From positions 1-64,000 of the forward strand of contig JAGFJD010000445.1 in NCBI GenBank assembly GCA_024102975.1: a stretch of 64,000 nucleotides of DNA, read 5' to 3'. Position numbers and translations under genes: made by a program. The notes below the pieces were generated by a model. It did no database searches. It worked only from the letters and a program-made list of their open reading frames with translations, and was not told where the DNA came from. The stretch comes from Phaeodactylibacter sp. (lineage in GTDB: Bacteria; Bacteroidota; Bacteroidia; Chitinophagales; Saprospiraceae). The first letter of the stretch is position 1, and each line of letters starts with the position of its first letter. Shown here piece by piece: positions 1 through 8,908 of the stretch.

Positions 1-22
1 GCTGTTTTCGACCACGCGAAGG

Positions 23-64
23 CTTTTTTCGGCCGCATAGCCATAGCTATACGGCCGAAAAAAG
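23..64. repeat. Hairpin with TAGCCRTAGCTA core, copy 1
   Basis: A 13-bp perfect stem (23-35 with 52-64, TTTTTTCGGCCG type) encloses a loop containing TAGCCATAGCTA. Runs of T and A at the outer stem make it a plausible bidirectional terminator. A related element with the same core sits at about 3258-3292. The rest of 1-286 shows no convincing gene. Confidence 0.6.
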
Positions 65-286
65 GCACAGTGTGGGAAGAAAAGAGCCAATTTGCGCCCA
101 TCATACTACCCGCCGAACAAGTCTAATCTGTAGGCACTGATCTCCAATGGTTTTAGAAACTCTTCTAATAAAACCTCTCCGGGATGGATATTGGGCAGCT
201 TTTCCATTGCCTTCCTTTTTTAATGATAATTGAAACTTCGTACGAATGGCCATCTATCCATTTGAATATGATCCGCCATTGAATGT

Positions 287-1354
287 TTATTCCGTCAGCC
301 GCACCACCCCCCACACCGGATAATGGTCCGAAAACCGGGCCCGTCCGATCCGGTGGCCCAGCACCTCGAACTCCGGCCCGGCCATCACATAGTCGATCCG
401 CAGGGCGGGTATCCGGCCGTTGTAGGTGACGCCCAGGCCCCGGCCGCAGGCCTTGAAGGCGTCCTGCATGCCCCGGGAGAGAGTATGGTAGGCATAAGAC
501 TGCGGGATTTCGTTGAAATCGCCGCACAACAACACCGGATAGGGGCTTTCCCTGATTTTATCTGCCACTTCCTGCGCCTGTTCGGCGCGGAGGACGGCGG
601 CCCGCTTGTAGCGGCCCATCATGCCGCGGATGCGCAGCCAGGTTTTTTTGTCCTGCAGGTTGGCGCCCTCTTCGGCTACCTGGTTGGCAATGGTGGTAAC
701 GGAGTTGGACTGCAGGTGGACGTTGAACAGCCGGATGGTTCGCCCGCCGACGTCCAGGTCGGCATACTGGTAGCCGTTGACCCGGTTGGGGAAGTAATGG
801 GTATCCTGATCTTTGATGGGGTAGCGGGAGAAGATGGCCAGGCTGCCCCCTTTTTGAAAAATGACGTGTTTCAGCGGGCTGTGGGCTTTGATGTAGTCGA
901 TAAAATAGTTGACCCGACGGGGAGAGGGAAACTCCTGGAAGCAGATAATGTCCATCCCTTCCAGCGGGAAGGTGCCCGGCAGTTCTTCTTTGGTGAGGCG
1001 GGCGCCGTTCTTCCTGCCGTTGTGGAAGTTGTAGCTGTTGAAGGTCATGGCCCGGATGCTGCCTTCCGGATACTCCCGGGGACCGAAATGCAGGCCCACG
1101 TAGGATTGAAAATGGCTCCAGCCGAGGAAGATGCAGGCCAGAGAAAAAAGGAAGTAGTATTGCTTTAGAACCAGCCAGCCGATGATGCATAGGATATTGC
1201 CGAGCAACAGCCAGGGGTAGAGCAGCCCGAAGAACGACATAGGCCAGAAAGCAGCCGGGCTGACATAAGGCGCCAGGTAGGCGAGGAGGGTAACCAGGAT
1301 GAGCAGGATGTTTAGCCACCGCAGCAGGCGGTAGCCTTTACTTTTTGCTCGCAT
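287..1354 (-). CDS. Membrane-anchored endonuclease/exonuclease/phosphatase (EEP) family protein
   Basis: This 355-residue protein starts with about three membrane segments (roughly residues 10-31, 40-60 and 66-85), followed by an EEP (DNase I-like) hydrolase domain from about residue 100. Visible catalytic signatures are CFQEF (Glu141, metal ligand), CGDFNE (Asp/Asn pair) and SDHYPV near the C terminus (Asp343-His344). The family cleaves phosphodiester or phosphomonoester bonds in nucleic acids, inositol phosphates or lipids, and the substrate here cannot be told from sequence. Its start overlaps the end of the upstream rhomboid gene by 17 nt, so the two are probably co-transcribed. The EEP-rhomboid-rhomboid-MutL neighbourhood recurs in Bacteroidota. 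The family call is secure; the function is not. Confidence 0.85.
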   Translation of the reverse strand: MRAKSKGYRLLRWLNILLILVTLLAYLAPYVSPAAFWPMSFFGLLYPWLLLGNILCIIGWLVLKQYYFLFSLACIFLGWSHFQSYVGLHFGPREYPEGSIRAMTFNSYNFHNGRKNGARLTKEELPGTFPLEGMDIICFQEFPSPRRVNYFIDYIKAHSPLKHVIFQKGGSLAIFSRYPIKDQDTHYFPNRVNGYQYADLDVGGRTIRLFNVHLQSNSVTTIANQVAEEGANLQDKKTWLRIRGMMGRYKRAAVLRAEQAQEVADKIRESPYPVLLCGDFNEIPQSYAYHTLSRGMQDAFKACGRGLGVTYNGRIPALRIDYVMAGPEFEVLGHRIGRARFSDHYPVWGVVRLTE

Positions 1355-2288
1355 TGAACAGGAATTCTTTCTCTTCCCTGGAGAGGCTCTCGTAGCCCGA
1401 TTTTTTAATCTTGTCGAGGATGGCGTCGAGGCGCTCCTGATGGCCCTTGCCGTTGCTGTCGGAGGAAGCCTCGCCGCGGCTGCCAGAACGGCTGCGGCTT
1501 CGGTTGGCGGTGCGGTTGGGGTTGCGGTACACTACTTTGGGGCGGCTCTTGCGGCCGCCGCTGAACAGGCTGCGGAAGAAGTTGCTGATGGTGTCCAGCA
1601 CGTTGTTCACCGGTGCCGACCAGTCGTTGCCGTTCCGGAGCTGGAAAACGAAGAACCAGCCGAACGCCGCCCCGCCCAGGTGCGCGAAGTGCCCGCCGGT
1701 ATTGCCGCCTTTCGGGATCAGGATGAGGTCGAGGAAGACCAGCACGGCGACGATGTATTTCAGCTTGACATCGCCGATGAACAGCAGGCGCATGATGTAG
1801 TCCGGCGCGATCGCCCCGGCGGCCACCACGATGGCCATCACTGCGCCCGAAGCGCCGAGGGCGAACCGGCCGCCCATTTCGCCGTAGGGCAGCAGGTTGG
1901 CAGAAGCGAAATACATAATCCCTCCGGCGATGCCGCCCAGCAGGTAGATGGGCAGGATGCGCTGGTTGCCGATAAAGTCGCCGACGATCCGCCCGAACCA
2001 GTACATGAATAGCATATTCCAGAGGATGTGCCAAAAGCCTTCATGCAGGAACATGCTGGTGAAAATGCCCCAGGGGTGGGTCAGCACGAACTTCCAGTCG
2101 GATGACATGCAAAAAAAGTGAAGGAAGGTTTCGTAAAACGGAGAGGGCTTGCCGCCATTGCCGATATACAGGAAAAGGTCGGTAAGGTTTACGACAACAA
2201 ATATGATAATATTGATGATGATAATACGGGTAACCATATTACCGTAGCTGAATTCCCGCTTGACATCATCCCAGATTGACTGCAACAT
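1338..2288 (-). CDS. Rhomboid family intramembrane serine protease with C-terminal tail domain
   Basis: A 316-residue polytopic membrane protein. The catalytic serine motif is GASG (Ser147), and the partner histidine lies in HFAHLGG (His203), both in predicted membrane helices, so the Ser-His dyad is intact. After the last helix comes an Arg/Ser-rich linker (about 230-280) and a short C-terminal motif rich in charged residues (LDAILDKI...GYESLSREEKEFL) that recurs in Bacteroidota rhomboids. Rhomboids cut transmembrane helices of substrate proteins within the bilayer; the substrate is unknown. It lies downstream of a second rhomboid and upstream of the EEP gene on the same strand. Confidence 0.92.
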   Translation of the reverse strand: MLQSIWDDVKREFSYGNMVTRIIIINIIIFVVVNLTDLFLYIGNGGKPSPFYETFLHFFCMSSDWKFVLTHPWGIFTSMFLHEGFWHILWNMLFMYWFGRIVGDFIGNQRILPIYLLGGIAGGIMYFASANLLPYGEMGGRFALGASGAVMAIVVAAGAIAPDYIMRLLFIGDVKLKYIVAVLVFLDLILIPKGGNTGGHFAHLGGAAFGWFFVFQLRNGNDWSAPVNNVLDTISNFFRSLFSGGRKSRPKVVYRNPNRTANRSRSRSGSRGEASSDSNGKGHQERLDAILDKIKKSGYESLSREEKEFLFNASKK

Positions 2289-2526
2289 TATTTCTCACTA
2301 TTCAGGTTATGAAAAAGGCTCCTGAAAATAGGCCTTTCTGCCGATCCCGCCAAATACTTTCGATCAGAAGTAACCGGCTCTCTACGAAACAATTCAGGGG
2401 GGAGGAGGTTCTGGCCTGGCGTATCCGGAACGAGGCGCCGGCACAGTTGTAAAGCGGCAATAACCATTAACGCCCATCGGTTCCCTCCTGGTAGAATAAC
2501 TGCCCGGGAGTTATGCTGCCGCAAGA

Positions 2527-3174
2527 TCACAACCTGGACCCGAACCTCTGCCAGTACAAAATTAACAAGAATCCGAATACCGCGCCGCCTACATGTGCAA
2601 AATGTGCCACGCCCGACCCGGCGCCGCCGAAGCCCATGAACAGTTCGATGCCTCCGTATATCAGCACGAAGTACTTGGCTTTCATCGGGATCGGGGGGAA
2701 CAACAGCTGGATCACCTGATTGGGGAAGAGCGTGCCGAATCCGGCCAGCAGCCCGAAAATAGCACCCGAAGCGCCCAGGGCCGGGTAGTGCATGATGATC
2801 GGGTCGGCACCCAGGAAGTTCAGTTCGACATATTTAACGAACAGGTGCAGGGCCAGCGCGCCAAAGCCGGTAAACAGATAGAAATACAGGAACCGCTTGG
2901 GCCCGAGCGCCGCTTCCAGTGGCGGGCCAAACATGAACAGGCCGAACATATTGAAGAACAGGTGCGTGATATCGCCGTGCATGAACATGTGCGTGACGAT
3001 CTGATAGGGCTGAAAAAAGGGGGAAGCCGGGTAAAAAATCGCCAGTATGTAACGCCCCCATTCCATATCATTCAGAGAGGCCCCCCAGGTGGGTTCGCCC
3101 ATCAGCAAGGTACCGAAGAACATCAGTATATTGATGATGAGCAGGTGCTTTACAACGTCCGTGATCCTAAGCAT
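2527..3174 (-). CDS. Rhomboid family intramembrane serine protease
   Basis: A 215-residue, roughly six-helix membrane protein with the catalytic serine in GASG (Ser136) and the catalytic histidine in HFAHVGG (His194). The start was placed at MLRITDVVKH because the family begins with a short segment before helix 1; in-frame Met codons at 3234 and 3255 would add 20-27 residues of unrelated sequence. It lacks the long C-terminal tail of its neighbour at 1338-2288, from which it is separated by a 238-nt gap without a convincing gene. The tandem pair probably arose by an old duplication or pairs distinct specificities. The substrate is not known. Confidence 0.9.
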   Translation of the reverse strand: MLRITDVVKHLLIINILMFFGTLLMGEPTWGASLNDMEWGRYILAIFYPASPFFQPYQIVTHMFMHGDITHLFFNMFGLFMFGPPLEAALGPKRFLYFYLFTGFGALALHLFVKYVELNFLGADPIIMHYPALGASGAIFGLLAGFGTLFPNQVIQLLFPPIPMKAKYFVLIYGGIELFMGFGGAGSGVAHFAHVGGAVFGFLLILYWQRFGSRL

Positions 3175-3254
3175 AACTGTGCCGGTGTGAAAGAAGCTGT
3201 TTGAATTTGGTTTCAGGAATTTATTATGAGCCATTTTTCTGCCAGATGAGGACA

Positions 3255-3300
3255 CTTTGGAGCTTCGTAGCCGTAGCTACGGAGCGAAAAAGTACCGAAA
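3255..3300. repeat. Hairpin with TAGCCRTAGCTA core, copy 2
   Basis: CGTAGCCGTAGCTACG forms a short hairpin, followed by an A-rich stretch and GGCGGGAAAATGGCC. The order resembles the element at 23-90 (core, AAAAA, GGGAAGAAAAGAGCC), so the two look like diverged copies of one repeat. They bracket the EEP/rhomboid block. Confidence 0.45.
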
Positions 3301-3383
3301 TATGGCGGGAAAATGGCCATAAGAAAACCTGAGGATCAAATTCAAACAGCTTCAAAGGGTCATAAATTCTTTATAGGAACGCT

Positions 3384-5279
3384 TCAACCCTCAAAACGTT
3401 TAGCCAGTTCGTCCAGTTCGAACGTGATAAAGCAGTTGCGGCCCGACGGGCTTTTGAACGGCGCCTGGCAGGCGAACAGCTGGTCGATCAGCATCTGCAT
3501 CTCGCCGGCGCTGAGCGGCTGCCCCCGCTTGATGGCAGCGCTGCGGGCCATGGCCCGGGCGATTTGCTCCCGGGTATCCAGTTTTACGTCCAGTTCTCCC
3601 TTGTACTGTTCGAGCAACGATTCGATCACCTCGACCTCGTCCTGTTTGCCGGCCATCTCTGCCGGCAGCCCGTTGATCACGAAGGTATTGACGCCGAACT
3701 CCTGGATGTCGAAGCCCAGCAGGTTGACCTGCTCCAGGATGTCCTTGAGCAGGGCGGCGTCATTCGGGGAAAGGGTCAGCGTCCGCGGGAACAGCTGGTT
3801 TTGAGTAGAGGCTTTCTGTTGTTTCAGCACGTCGAGAAAGCGCTCATAGAGGATGCGTTCGTGGGCCGATTGCTGGTCGATCAGCACCAGGCCCGACTTG
3901 ATCTGGCTGGCGATATAGGTGTTGTGGACCTGATAGGGTTCTTTCCGCTGTTGCTGTTCTGTGCCTGTTATTTTCGACTCTTCGTTTCCGGGATGATCCT
4001 GGTGCCAGTTGCTTTCCAGGGTCAGGGGCTTCGGGCCGGGCGCACCCGGTTTTTCCGCTGGCCCTTCGTTGTCGAATTCATCCAGCCCTTCGTATAATTC
4101 CTGCCAGTTGCGGAGGTTGTTGGCGCGCCGGGCGTCGCCGCCGGCCGGTTCGCTGTTACCCGATGGCCGGGCGGAAGAGGACGGCTGGGAGGAGGCCGAG
4201 CTTACCGTTTCATCGCGCTGCGGCCGCGGTTTGATGCGGGTAGCGGTGGCAAAGTTGGTGTCGATATCGAAATCGAGGGAGGGCATGATGCTGTACTGGC
4301 CCAGGGAGTGGCGGACGGCCACCTTGAGGTAATTGTAGACCAGCCGTTCGTCTTCGAACTTGATCTCCTGTTTGGTGGGGTGGACGTTGATGTCGATGCG
4401 CCCCGGGTCGGTCTCCATGAAAATGACGTACAGTGGGTAGGTATCTGCCGGCAGCAGGTTCTCGTAGGCGCTGACCACAGCGTGGTTGAGGTACGAGCTC
4501 TTGATGAAGCGGTTGTTGACGAAGAAATACTGCTCCCCCCGGGTCTTCTTCGCAAATTCGGGTTTGCCCACGAATCCGGTGAGCTTCAGGATATCGGTTT
4601 CTTCTGCCACCGGCACCAGCTTTTTGTTGGAGTTGGCGCCAAAGATGCCGGTCAGCCGCTGGCGCAGGTTGCCGGGCGGCAGGTGGAACACCTCCGAGCC
4701 GTTGTGGTGCAGGGAAAAGAAAATATCCGGGTTGGCGATGGCGATACGCTGAAATTCATCGATGATGTACCGCATCTCCAGAGAGTTGGATTTGAGGAAA
4801 TTGCGGCGTGCCGGCACGTTGAAAAACAGGTTCTTCACCGAGAGGGCCGTGCCGCCGGAACACTGGCAGGCCTCCTGGTTCTTCACTTCCGAGCCTTCCA
4901 TCTGAATCAGCGTACCCAGTTCGTCGGACTGCCGGCGGGTGCGCATCTCCACGTGGGCGATGGCGGCAATAGAGGCCAGCGCTTCTCCCCGGAAACCCAT
5001 GGTCCGGATGGCAAACAGGTCTTTGGCCTGCCGGATTTTGGACGTGGCGTGCCGTTCGAAGGACATGCGGGCGTCCGTCTCCGTCATGCCGCAGCCGTTG
5101 TCGATCACCTGGATGAGCGTCTTGCCGGCTTCTTTGACGACCAGCTTGATGTCCGTACTTCCGGCATCGATCGAATTTTCCATCAACTCCTTAACCACTG
5201 AAGCCGGACGCTGAATGACCTCGCCGGCGGCAATCTGGTTGGCAATAGCGTCGGGTAGCAGCTGAATGATATCAGCCAT
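3384..5279 (-). CDS. mutL: DNA mismatch repair protein MutL
   Basis: MutL couples mismatch recognition by MutS to downstream repair. The 631-residue product has the GHKL ATPase signatures in its N-terminal third: ELMENSIDAG, DNGCGM and GFRGEAL. A low-complexity linker lies at about residues 360-440. The C-terminal dimerisation domain contains DQQSAHERILYE, a variant of the DQHA(X)2E(X)4E nickase motif in which the acidic residues are kept but His-Ala is replaced by Gln-Ser. The start was set at MADIIQLLPD, as usual for the family; the frame stays open 27 codons upstream. The next genes on this strand are the two rhomboids and the EEP gene. Confidence 0.97.
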   Translation of the reverse strand: MADIIQLLPDAIANQIAAGEVIQRPASVVKELMENSIDAGSTDIKLVVKEAGKTLIQVIDNGCGMTETDARMSFERHATSKIRQAKDLFAIRTMGFRGEALASIAAIAHVEMRTRRQSDELGTLIQMEGSEVKNQEACQCSGGTALSVKNLFFNVPARRNFLKSNSLEMRYIIDEFQRIAIANPDIFFSLHHNGSEVFHLPPGNLRQRLTGIFGANSNKKLVPVAEETDILKLTGFVGKPEFAKKTRGEQYFFVNNRFIKSSYLNHAVVSAYENLLPADTYPLYVIFMETDPGRIDINVHPTKQEIKFEDERLVYNYLKVAVRHSLGQYSIMPSLDFDIDTNFATATRIKPRPQRDETVSSASSQPSSSARPSGNSEPAGGDARRANNLRNWQELYEGLDEFDNEGPAEKPGAPGPKPLTLESNWHQDHPGNEESKITGTEQQQRKEPYQVHNTYIASQIKSGLVLIDQQSAHERILYERFLDVLKQQKASTQNQLFPRTLTLSPNDAALLKDILEQVNLLGFDIQEFGVNTFVINGLPAEMAGKQDEVEVIESLLEQYKGELDVKLDTREQIARAMARSAAIKRGQPLSAGEMQMLIDQLFACQAPFKSPSGRNCFITFELDELAKRFEG

Positions 5280-5379
5280 AGTATGATCTCCTTTTATTTG
5301 AGGCCCTTCATGAGCCTTTGGTTTCAAAATTGGAAGGCCTGGCCGGGCAAATTCATTCACTCATTCACTCATTCCTTCC

Positions 5380-5712
5380 CTAAAACCCCGCCCCCCCGCT
5401 TCCCACGCGGTCAGCAATCTGGGGCAAATATACGGTAATGAAAAGGTAGGATAAAATGACCAGCAAGGCAAGTACGCCCAGCAAAATGAGGTTGGAGCGC
5501 ATCATCTGCCGTTTGCGGAAGCTGGTGTCTTTGGCGTAGCCCTTGCGGAAATTGGCGGACAGGCGGGCTTTCAGGGCTTCCGCGTCTCCTTCCTTCATCG
5601 CTTCGATCTGCTTCAGCCGTTCTTCCCGCTCTTCTTTTTTGGGATCCCAGAAACGCGGCCGGTATTGGTACTGCTGATGTTTGGGCAACTTAAAAAATCT
5701 CAGTACTGCCAT
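5380..5712 (-). CDS. Small single-pass membrane protein of unknown function
   Basis: A 110-residue protein starting MAVLRFFKLP. The first half is basic and aromatic (HQQYQYRPRFWDPKKEER), followed by a charged helical stretch, one strong membrane helix at about residues 78-98 and a short glycine-rich tail. I recognise the type as a conserved Bacteroidota protein found beside mutL, without a known role. The start was chosen at the codon that precedes the conserved segment; 29 extra upstream codons are open but look non-coding. It is likely the first gene of the mutL transcription unit, 100 nt upstream of mutL. Confidence 0.75.
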   Translation of the reverse strand: MAVLRFFKLPKHQQYQYRPRFWDPKKEEREERLKQIEAMKEGDAEALKARLSANFRKGYAKDTSFRKRQMMRSNLILLGVLALLVILSYLFITVYLPQIADRVGSGGAGF

Positions 5713-6118
5713 GATATAACAACTATGGTTTATGAGAATGTAAAATACGGTTTTTAGCGCAATTAATTGGAGTGATTCCCTGATTTTATGGAATCGCATG
5801 CCTAACTGGTAAACAGCCGGGTTGATAAATGGTTAACCGGGTCAGGGCGGCCGGACGGAACGAAAGCAGGGTTTCGAGGTGGTTATTTTCAAGGAAGGGC
5901 CGAGGATGGTTGTTTGTTATTGCCCATGCCGGGGCTAATAGCAGTTAATAACCAATACCCCCCTCCGCCCCGCCACGTTCAATAACTCCTCCACTGCCAA
6001 TGATGCAGAACCGGCCCCTCCCAAAGGTATCCCTCAGCGACTTTTTTGCTCTTTTTGCCAAAAAAATTTGTCCCTTTGCCCCTGTTCTTCTCATTTTCCC
6101 GGCTCAAAAAAAAACGAT
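5713..6118. other. Divergent intergenic region with a degenerate tandem-unit inverted repeat
   Basis: About 400 nt between divergently transcribed genes, without a believable gene. At 5908-5922 there is a G/T-rich arm (GGTTGTTTGTTATTG), answered at 5942-5958 by an A/C-rich arm (AATAACCAATACC). This is a worn copy of the inverted tandem-unit repeats found elsewhere in the window. Promoters for both flanking genes should lie here, but I see no clear -7 box. Confidence 0.5.
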
Positions 6119-8755
6119 ATGCCCAAAAAGAATGCTCTCATTACTGCTTTTTTCATCTTTTTTGTTGCCACCTCCCTGCTCGCCGGGGGCGTTTCCGGAA
6201 GAGTGACGGATACCCACGGCAAACCGTTGGCCTATGCGACCATTTTTGTCCAGCAGACGGGCAGCGGCGCTACGACAAACGAAGAGGGGTACTACGAACT
6301 CCGCCTGGAACCCGGCAATTATACCCTCGTTTTCCAGTTCCTGGGCTACAAGACCGAAGCGCGGGAAATCCGCGTCGGGCAGCGCGTGGAGCTGCTCAAC
6401 GTCAGCCTTCAGGAGCAGCCTATGCAGTTGCCGGAAGTAGTCCTTTACGAGGGTCGGGAGGATCCCGCCTACACGGTCATGCGCAAGGCCATCGCCAAGG
6501 CCAGCTACCACCGGCAGCAACTGGACAGCTATAAAGCCATGGTCTACATCAAAGGGTCGGGCCGGCTCAAGGACTCCCCCTTCTTCCTGCGCAAAGCCAT
6601 GGCAAAGGAGGGCATCGACTCCACCGTGGCCTTCACCTCCGAATCGGTCAGCCGCATCGAATACCAGCGGCCGAGTACCTTTAAAGAAAAGGTCATTTCC
6701 ATATACACCCGCGGCGACGACAACGACATGGGGCCCAACAATTACATCAACGGCAGCTTCTACGAACCCGAGATCGCCGAGACGGTCTCGCCCTTATCCC
6801 CCAAAGCCTTTGGTTATTATAAATTCAAATACGAAGGCTTTTTCCTGGACCGCGGCTACGGCGTCAATAAAATACAGGTGATCCCGCGCAGCCGGGGAGA
6901 GGGGGTATTCGAAGGGTATATCTACATCGTGGAGGACTGGTGGAGCATTTACAGCCTGTCGCTGAAGACCTACAAGCTGGGGTTTGCCGTAAACATCGAC
7001 CAGGTCTATGCTCCCATCGAAGACAAAGCCTGGATGCCGGTCAGCCATAAATTCTACATAGACGGCAAAATCCTGGGTTTTGATTTCGAATACAACTACC
7101 TCGCCACCGTGAGCGACTACGAGATCGTGCTCAACCCGGAGCTGGACGCCGATTTCCAGGTGATCGACGAAAAACTGAACAGGGAACTGGCGGCAGAACT
7201 GGAGCGCAACCGGGCGGAAGGAGAAGGCAAAAACGCCGAAATCAGGGAACGCCTGGCTTCCGGCGAAGAGTTGACCCGCAAAGAACTGCGCCAGCTGATG
7301 CGGGAATACGAAAAAGAAGAACGCAGAGAACAGGAAGAGCCGGAAGTGGTCATGAACACTACCTTCGAGGTCGACTCCATGGCCCGCAAGCGCGACTCCG
7401 CCTACTGGGAAGCCATCCGCCCGGTACCCCTCACCCAACAGGAAGTCAAAGGCTACGAACGCCTGGACAGCCTGGCGGTAGTGGAGGCCGAAAAACAAGC
7501 CGCCGACTCGCTGGAGTCAGTCGGGCGCCGGAAGAAACGCAGCGGATTCAGCCCGCTGGACATCATCGGCGGCAGCAACTACAAGGTTGGAGAGAAACAG
7601 CACATCGCCCATGGTTCCCTTTGGGATCGCTTCTTCTTCAACCCGGTGGAGGGCTTCAACCTGCACACCGACCTCTCCTACTCCATCAACCGGGACAACC
7701 GGTTCGCCTTTACCATCACCCCCCGTTACGCCTTTGCCCGCGAAAAGCTGACGGGCAAGGGGCAGCTCAGTTACACCTACGGCCCCAAAGCCGGGCGGGA
7801 TAATTTCAGCCTGGAGGGCGGCCGTTACATCTACCAGTACAACCCCCAGGAGCCGATCAGCAACCTGTTCAACACCTACCTCAACCTGGTGGAAGAGCGC
7901 AACTACATCAGCCTCTACGAAAAGGACTACCTGAAACTCAACCACAGCAACCGCCTGCGGGAAAACCTCACCCTTAGCTTCAGCGCAGAATGGGCCAACC
8001 GCTACCGCCTGGAGAACACTACCACTCAGGTGTGGTTCAATAAGGAGGACCGCATTTACGCGCCCAATATTCCGGACAATGGAGAACTGAAAGGCGAAGT
8101 GCCCGAAACGGAAAAGGCGTTTGTCCTCGGCTTCAGCGCTGTGGCCCGCCCCTGGCAGAAGTACCGCATCAAAAACAAGGTGAAGGAGCCGGTCGAATAC
8201 TCCTCCCCGGAGCTGCGCCTGGCCTACCGCCAGGGCCTGAAGGATGTAGCCGAAAGCGCGACCGATTACAGCTACCTGGAAGTGGGCATTCAACACAAAT
8301 TCCGCCCCGGCGTGCGTGGCATCGTCGACTTCAAGGTAGAGGCCGGCATGTTCCTCAGCAACAACTACGCCGGCTTTGCCGACTACCGCCACTTCATGGG
8401 CAACCGCATCCTGCTGGTGACCGCCGATCCGGTGGGCAGCTTCCGCCTGCTGCCCTACTACGAGCACAGCACGATGGACAAATTCGCCGCTGCTCATGTG
8501 CACTACCAGTTCCGAAAGTTGCTGTTCACGCAGATTCCGGAGGTGTGGCTGCTGGGCATAAAGGAGAATGTGTTCGTCAATTACCTGGCCACGCCAACCT
8601 CGGATCATTACACGGAGGTGGGCTACTCCATCGACAACATTTTCCGTTTCCTTCGCCTGGAGGCCGCCGTTTCTTTTCAGGATGGGAAATACAGGGACTG
8701 GGGCATCCTGCTTGGGATTGCTTCGAATATTGGGGGGAGTTTTACGGTGCGGTAG
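6119..8755 (+). CDS. DUF5686 protein with carboxypeptidase-regulatory-like domain
   Basis: An 878-residue exported protein. Residues 1-24 form a signal peptide (MPKKNALITAFFIFFVATSL). Residues 26-110 are a CarboxypepD-regulatory-like beta-sandwich (GRVTDTHGKPLAYATIFV ... YEL). The remainder matches the layout of the DUF5686 family, with a charged insertion at about 370-480 and a C-terminal half rich in alternating aromatic/polar strands that suggest an outer-membrane beta-barrel ending in -GGSFTVR. The architecture is common in Bacteroidota and is reminiscent of TonB-dependent receptors without a plug. Its role is not established. The start at 6119 was chosen because the signal peptide begins there; 17 upstream in-frame codons look spurious. 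It stands alone on the plus strand. Confidence 0.85.
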   Translation: MPKKNALITAFFIFFVATSLLAGGVSGRVTDTHGKPLAYATIFVQQTGSGATTNEEGYYELRLEPGNYTLVFQFLGYKTEAREIRVGQRVELLNVSLQEQPMQLPEVVLYEGREDPAYTVMRKAIAKASYHRQQLDSYKAMVYIKGSGRLKDSPFFLRKAMAKEGIDSTVAFTSESVSRIEYQRPSTFKEKVISIYTRGDDNDMGPNNYINGSFYEPEIAETVSPLSPKAFGYYKFKYEGFFLDRGYGVNKIQVIPRSRGEGVFEGYIYIVEDWWSIYSLSLKTYKLGFAVNIDQVYAPIEDKAWMPVSHKFYIDGKILGFDFEYNYLATVSDYEIVLNPELDADFQVIDEKLNRELAAELERNRAEGEGKNAEIRERLASGEELTRKELRQLMREYEKEERREQEEPEVVMNTTFEVDSMARKRDSAYWEAIRPVPLTQQEVKGYERLDSLAVVEAEKQAADSLESVGRRKKRSGFSPLDIIGGSNYKVGEKQHIAHGSLWDRFFFNPVEGFNLHTDLSYSINRDNRFAFTITPRYAFAREKLTGKGQLSYTYGPKAGRDNFSLEGGRYIYQYNPQEPISNLFNTYLNLVEERNYISLYEKDYLKLNHSNRLRENLTLSFSAEWANRYRLENTTTQVWFNKEDRIYAPNIPDNGELKGEVPETEKAFVLGFSAVARPWQKYRIKNKVKEPVEYSSPELRLAYRQGLKDVAESATDYSYLEVGIQHKFRPGVRGIVDFKVEAGMFLSNNYAGFADYRHFMGNRILLVTADPVGSFRLLPYYEHSTMDKFAAAHVHYQFRKLLFTQIPEVWLLGIKENVFVNYLATPTSDHYTEVGYSIDNIFRFLRLEAAVSFQDGKYRDWGILLGIASNIGGSFTVR

Positions 8756-8757
8756 GG

Positions 8758-8895
8758 CTAGGTTTGTTCGGTTGCCTTTGCTCCTCCGGGGCGCCTTCCG
8801 GCATTGCGCATATTGACCAGGCGGCTGAGCAGGTCAAACCAGAAAGGTGCGCCCAGGGAGATGGCCAGGGCGGTGATGATCTCAAGGGTTTCCAT
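8758..8895 (-). CDS. 45-residue hydrophobic peptide with an SLGAPFWFD motif
   Basis: A short open frame starting METLEIITALAISLGAPFWF and ending with a basic tail (NMRNAGRRPGGAKATEQT). It has one hydrophobic, possibly membrane-seated segment (residues 5-28). The stretch S-L-G-A-P-F-W-F-D-L-L followed by a basic NxR-x-AG tail resembles the last helix of larger bacterial membrane proteins as I remember them; here it stands alone. The frame is 138 nt, begins 13 nt after the stop of the 266-residue gene and ends 2 nt past the convergent DUF5686 gene, so it fits as the last gene of the CHAT operon. It is below most gene-caller length limits. Confidence 0.6.
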   Translation of the reverse strand: METLEIITALAISLGAPFWFDLLSRLVNMRNAGRRPGGAKATEQT

Positions 8896-8908
8896 GAGTT
8901 AAAAGCTT

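Noticed and set aside
2289..2526. A possible 80-codon gene between the two rhomboid genes
   Set aside because: The product is compositionally odd and lacks any motif; the gap is more simply intergenic.
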